NCBI GenBank assembly: GCA_964397655.1
Contig: CAYNKA010000005.1
Span: forward strand, 262,384-326,383
DNA from: CAYNKA01 sp964397655
GTDB taxonomy: Bacteria > Spirochaetota > Spirochaetia > DTKZ01
Direction of reading: 5' to 3'
DNA: 64,000 bases
Position 1 is the stretch's first letter; the number at the start of each line of letters is the position of its first letter. A program made the position numbers and the translations under genes. Below the pieces are notes generated by a model. It was not told where the DNA came from. It did not search any database and was given only the letters and a program-made list of their open reading frames with translations. Shown piece by piece: positions 63,006 to 64,000 of this stretch.

Positions 63006-63728
63006 ATGAAGGCATTGATTCTCGGAGCGAGCGGCGCCACCGGCAGACTCGTCGTTTCTCTGCTGGCGAAGGGGGGCATCCCCCTGAGGCTGGTCGCGAG
63101 AGAGGGCGCCTCTCTTCCCGAAGGTCTTCCCGGGGACGGATCGGTCGAGATCGTCCGCGGGAACGTCGCCGAGTTCGACCGGGCTCGGAACAGGAGCCTC
63201 GTCGATGGCTGCGACGCCCTCGTGTGCTGCCTGGGCCACAACATCAGCTTTCGGGGCATCTACGGGAAACCGCGGGACCTCGTTCAAAGATCGCTCAGGA
63301 ACGCCTGCGAGGCGATCGGAGACGCATCGCCCGCGGCCGTGAAGGTCGTCCTCATGAGCACCGTGGCGGTCGAGGACGAGGAGGCCGCCGAGCGGAGGTC
63401 GACCGCGGAGAGGATTGTCCTTTCGCTGCTGAAAGCGGCGCTGCCGCCGCACCTCGACAACGTCCTCGCTGCGAGGTACCTGGTCCGAGAAATCGGGAAA
63501 AATCATCCGAAGATCGAGTGGACCTCGGTGCGCCCCGATTCGCTCGTGAACGAGGCCGAGCCCGGCCCCTACGACGTTTTCGAATCGATTCAGCGGAGCC
63601 CGCTCTTCGATCCCGGCAAGACGAGCCGCTCGAACGTCGCGCGTTTCATGGCCGCGCTCTTGACCGACGAGGCCCTCTGGCGGGAGTGGAAATTCCGCCT
63701 GCCCGTCGTCTACAACAGGCAGGTATGA
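63006..63728 (+). CDS. NAD(P)-binding oxidoreductase-like protein (NmrA/SDR-a type)
   Basis: This 240-residue protein begins with the dinucleotide-binding motif LILGASGATGRLVVSLL and has CDALVCCLGHN, then KVVLMSTVAVED and EWTSVRPDSLVNE, typical of atypical short-chain dehydrogenase or NmrA-like proteins. The YxxxK catalytic pair was not clearly seen, so it may be a sensor or a non-classical reductase. It starts 36 bp after the lipoprotein gene. Confidence 0.82.
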   Translation: MKALILGASGATGRLVVSLLAKGGIPLRLVAREGASLPEGLPGDGSVEIVRGNVAEFDRARNRSLVDGCDALVCCLGHNISFRGIYGKPRDLVQRSLRNACEAIGDASPAAVKVVLMSTVAVEDEEAAERRSTAERIVLSLLKAALPPHLDNVLAARYLVREIGKNHPKIEWTSVRPDSLVNEAEPGPYDVFESIQRSPLFDPGKTSRSNVARFMAALLTDEALWREWKFRLPVVYNRQV

Positions 63729-63740
63729 GGGGAAGCCCCC

Positions 63741-64000
63741 CTACCTCGCGTTCCTCGCCAGGCGGATGCCGGTGACGTAGAGGGATAAGGCAACATTATG
63801 ATTTCTTACAGTCATTAATGATGCAGCGATATCATCCCAACTATTCCCTCTAGTTACCTTCATCAACTTGGGATTCTCCTCATCATGTTCCCGGACGTCC
63901 TTCTCGGAATCCACCGAGGGGTTCCTTTCCGGCAGCCATTCCGCGGCCCTCATGTCGTACCAGTCCCAGCACCAGACGGCTATGTTGCCGCCCATGTCGT
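63741..64000 (-). CDS. Formylglycine-generating-enzyme-like (SUMF1) protein, C-terminal fragment
   Basis: The minus strand encodes DMGGNIAVWCWDWYD, then VTRGNSWDD and the terminal YVTGIRLAR, the C-terminal signature of the FGE-sulfatase/SUMF1 fold. The usual motif is GNVWEWCWDWY; here it is altered to GNIAVWCWDWY. The gene continues beyond the right edge of the window, so its start is not visible. Confidence 0.82.
   Translation of the reverse strand, partial: DMGGNIAVWCWDWYDMRAAEWLPERNPSVDSEKDVREHDEENPKLMKVTRGNSWDDIAASLMTVRNHNVALSLYVTGIRLARNAR

Overview
The window looks like a high-GC, anaerobic, fermentative spirochaete of the Treponema/Spirochaeta type. The evidence is the ribosomal/RNA polymerase gene order, a Rex-controlled NADH-linked [FeFe] hydrogenase, a type III glutamine synthetase, many signalling proteins and several secreted or lipoproteins of the spirochaete kind. 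The taxon is inferred, because no rRNA is present.

Layout. 1-17.3 kb (minus strand): a nearly continuous expression block, rpmG, tRNA-Trp, secE, nusG, rplKAJL, rpoBC, rpsLG, then tuf and the S10 operon (rpsJ, rplCDWB, rpsS, rplV, start of rpsC). fusA is not between rpsG and tuf. Good sigma70 promoters are visible before rpmG, rpsL and tuf; the tuf promoter implies a leader of about 300 nt. 17.3-19.8 kb: tRNA-Thr(GGT) with a tandem array that repeats the tRNA 3' end (broken by a 100-N gap), then an AT-richer patch with a short-chain dehydrogenase, a small membrane protein and a Crp/Fnr regulator. 19.9-30.2 kb: a dihydroorotate-dehydrogenase-like enzyme with a hybrid kinase and an HD-GYP regulator, a flavoprotein, an envelope protein, an aminotransferase behind a leader-peptide attenuator, a secreted protein and a GGDEF protein. 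30.2-30.7 kb: tRNA(CAT) with a second tandem array of its 3' end. 30.8-34.5 kb: GSI and GSIII glutamine synthetases, GSIII behind a sigma54 promoter. 34.7-46 kb: mixed metabolic, secreted and sensory genes (DUF2156, transglutaminase-like protein, lipoprotein, ATP-grasp ligase, GNAT, AlaX, histidine kinase, alginate lyase). 46-54.4 kb: divergent rex and hydrogenase operons. 54.5-58.7 kb: Rrf2 regulator and a sulfate/thiosulfate ABC transporter. 58.7-62.2 kb: SHOCT proteins, a two-component system and a methyltransferase. 62.3-64 kb: lipoprotein, NAD(P)-binding protein and the end of a formylglycine-generating-enzyme-like gene.

How the parts fit. The hydrogenase (HydC, a stand-alone ATPase, a 2Fe-2S protein, HydB, HydA) should dispose of electrons from NADH and ferredoxin as H2. 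Rex, which senses NADH/NAD+, is divergently transcribed with two DRTGG proteins, a CBS-ATPase and a PHP protein, which together look like an uncharacterised redox-linked signalling module. The most novel-looking items are a four-segment attenuator with a run of Ala codons before the aminotransferase, two separate tandem arrays built from tRNA 3' ends (comparable to the E. coli tyrT/rtT repeats), and the hydrogenase-associated DRTGG/ATPase/PHP module.
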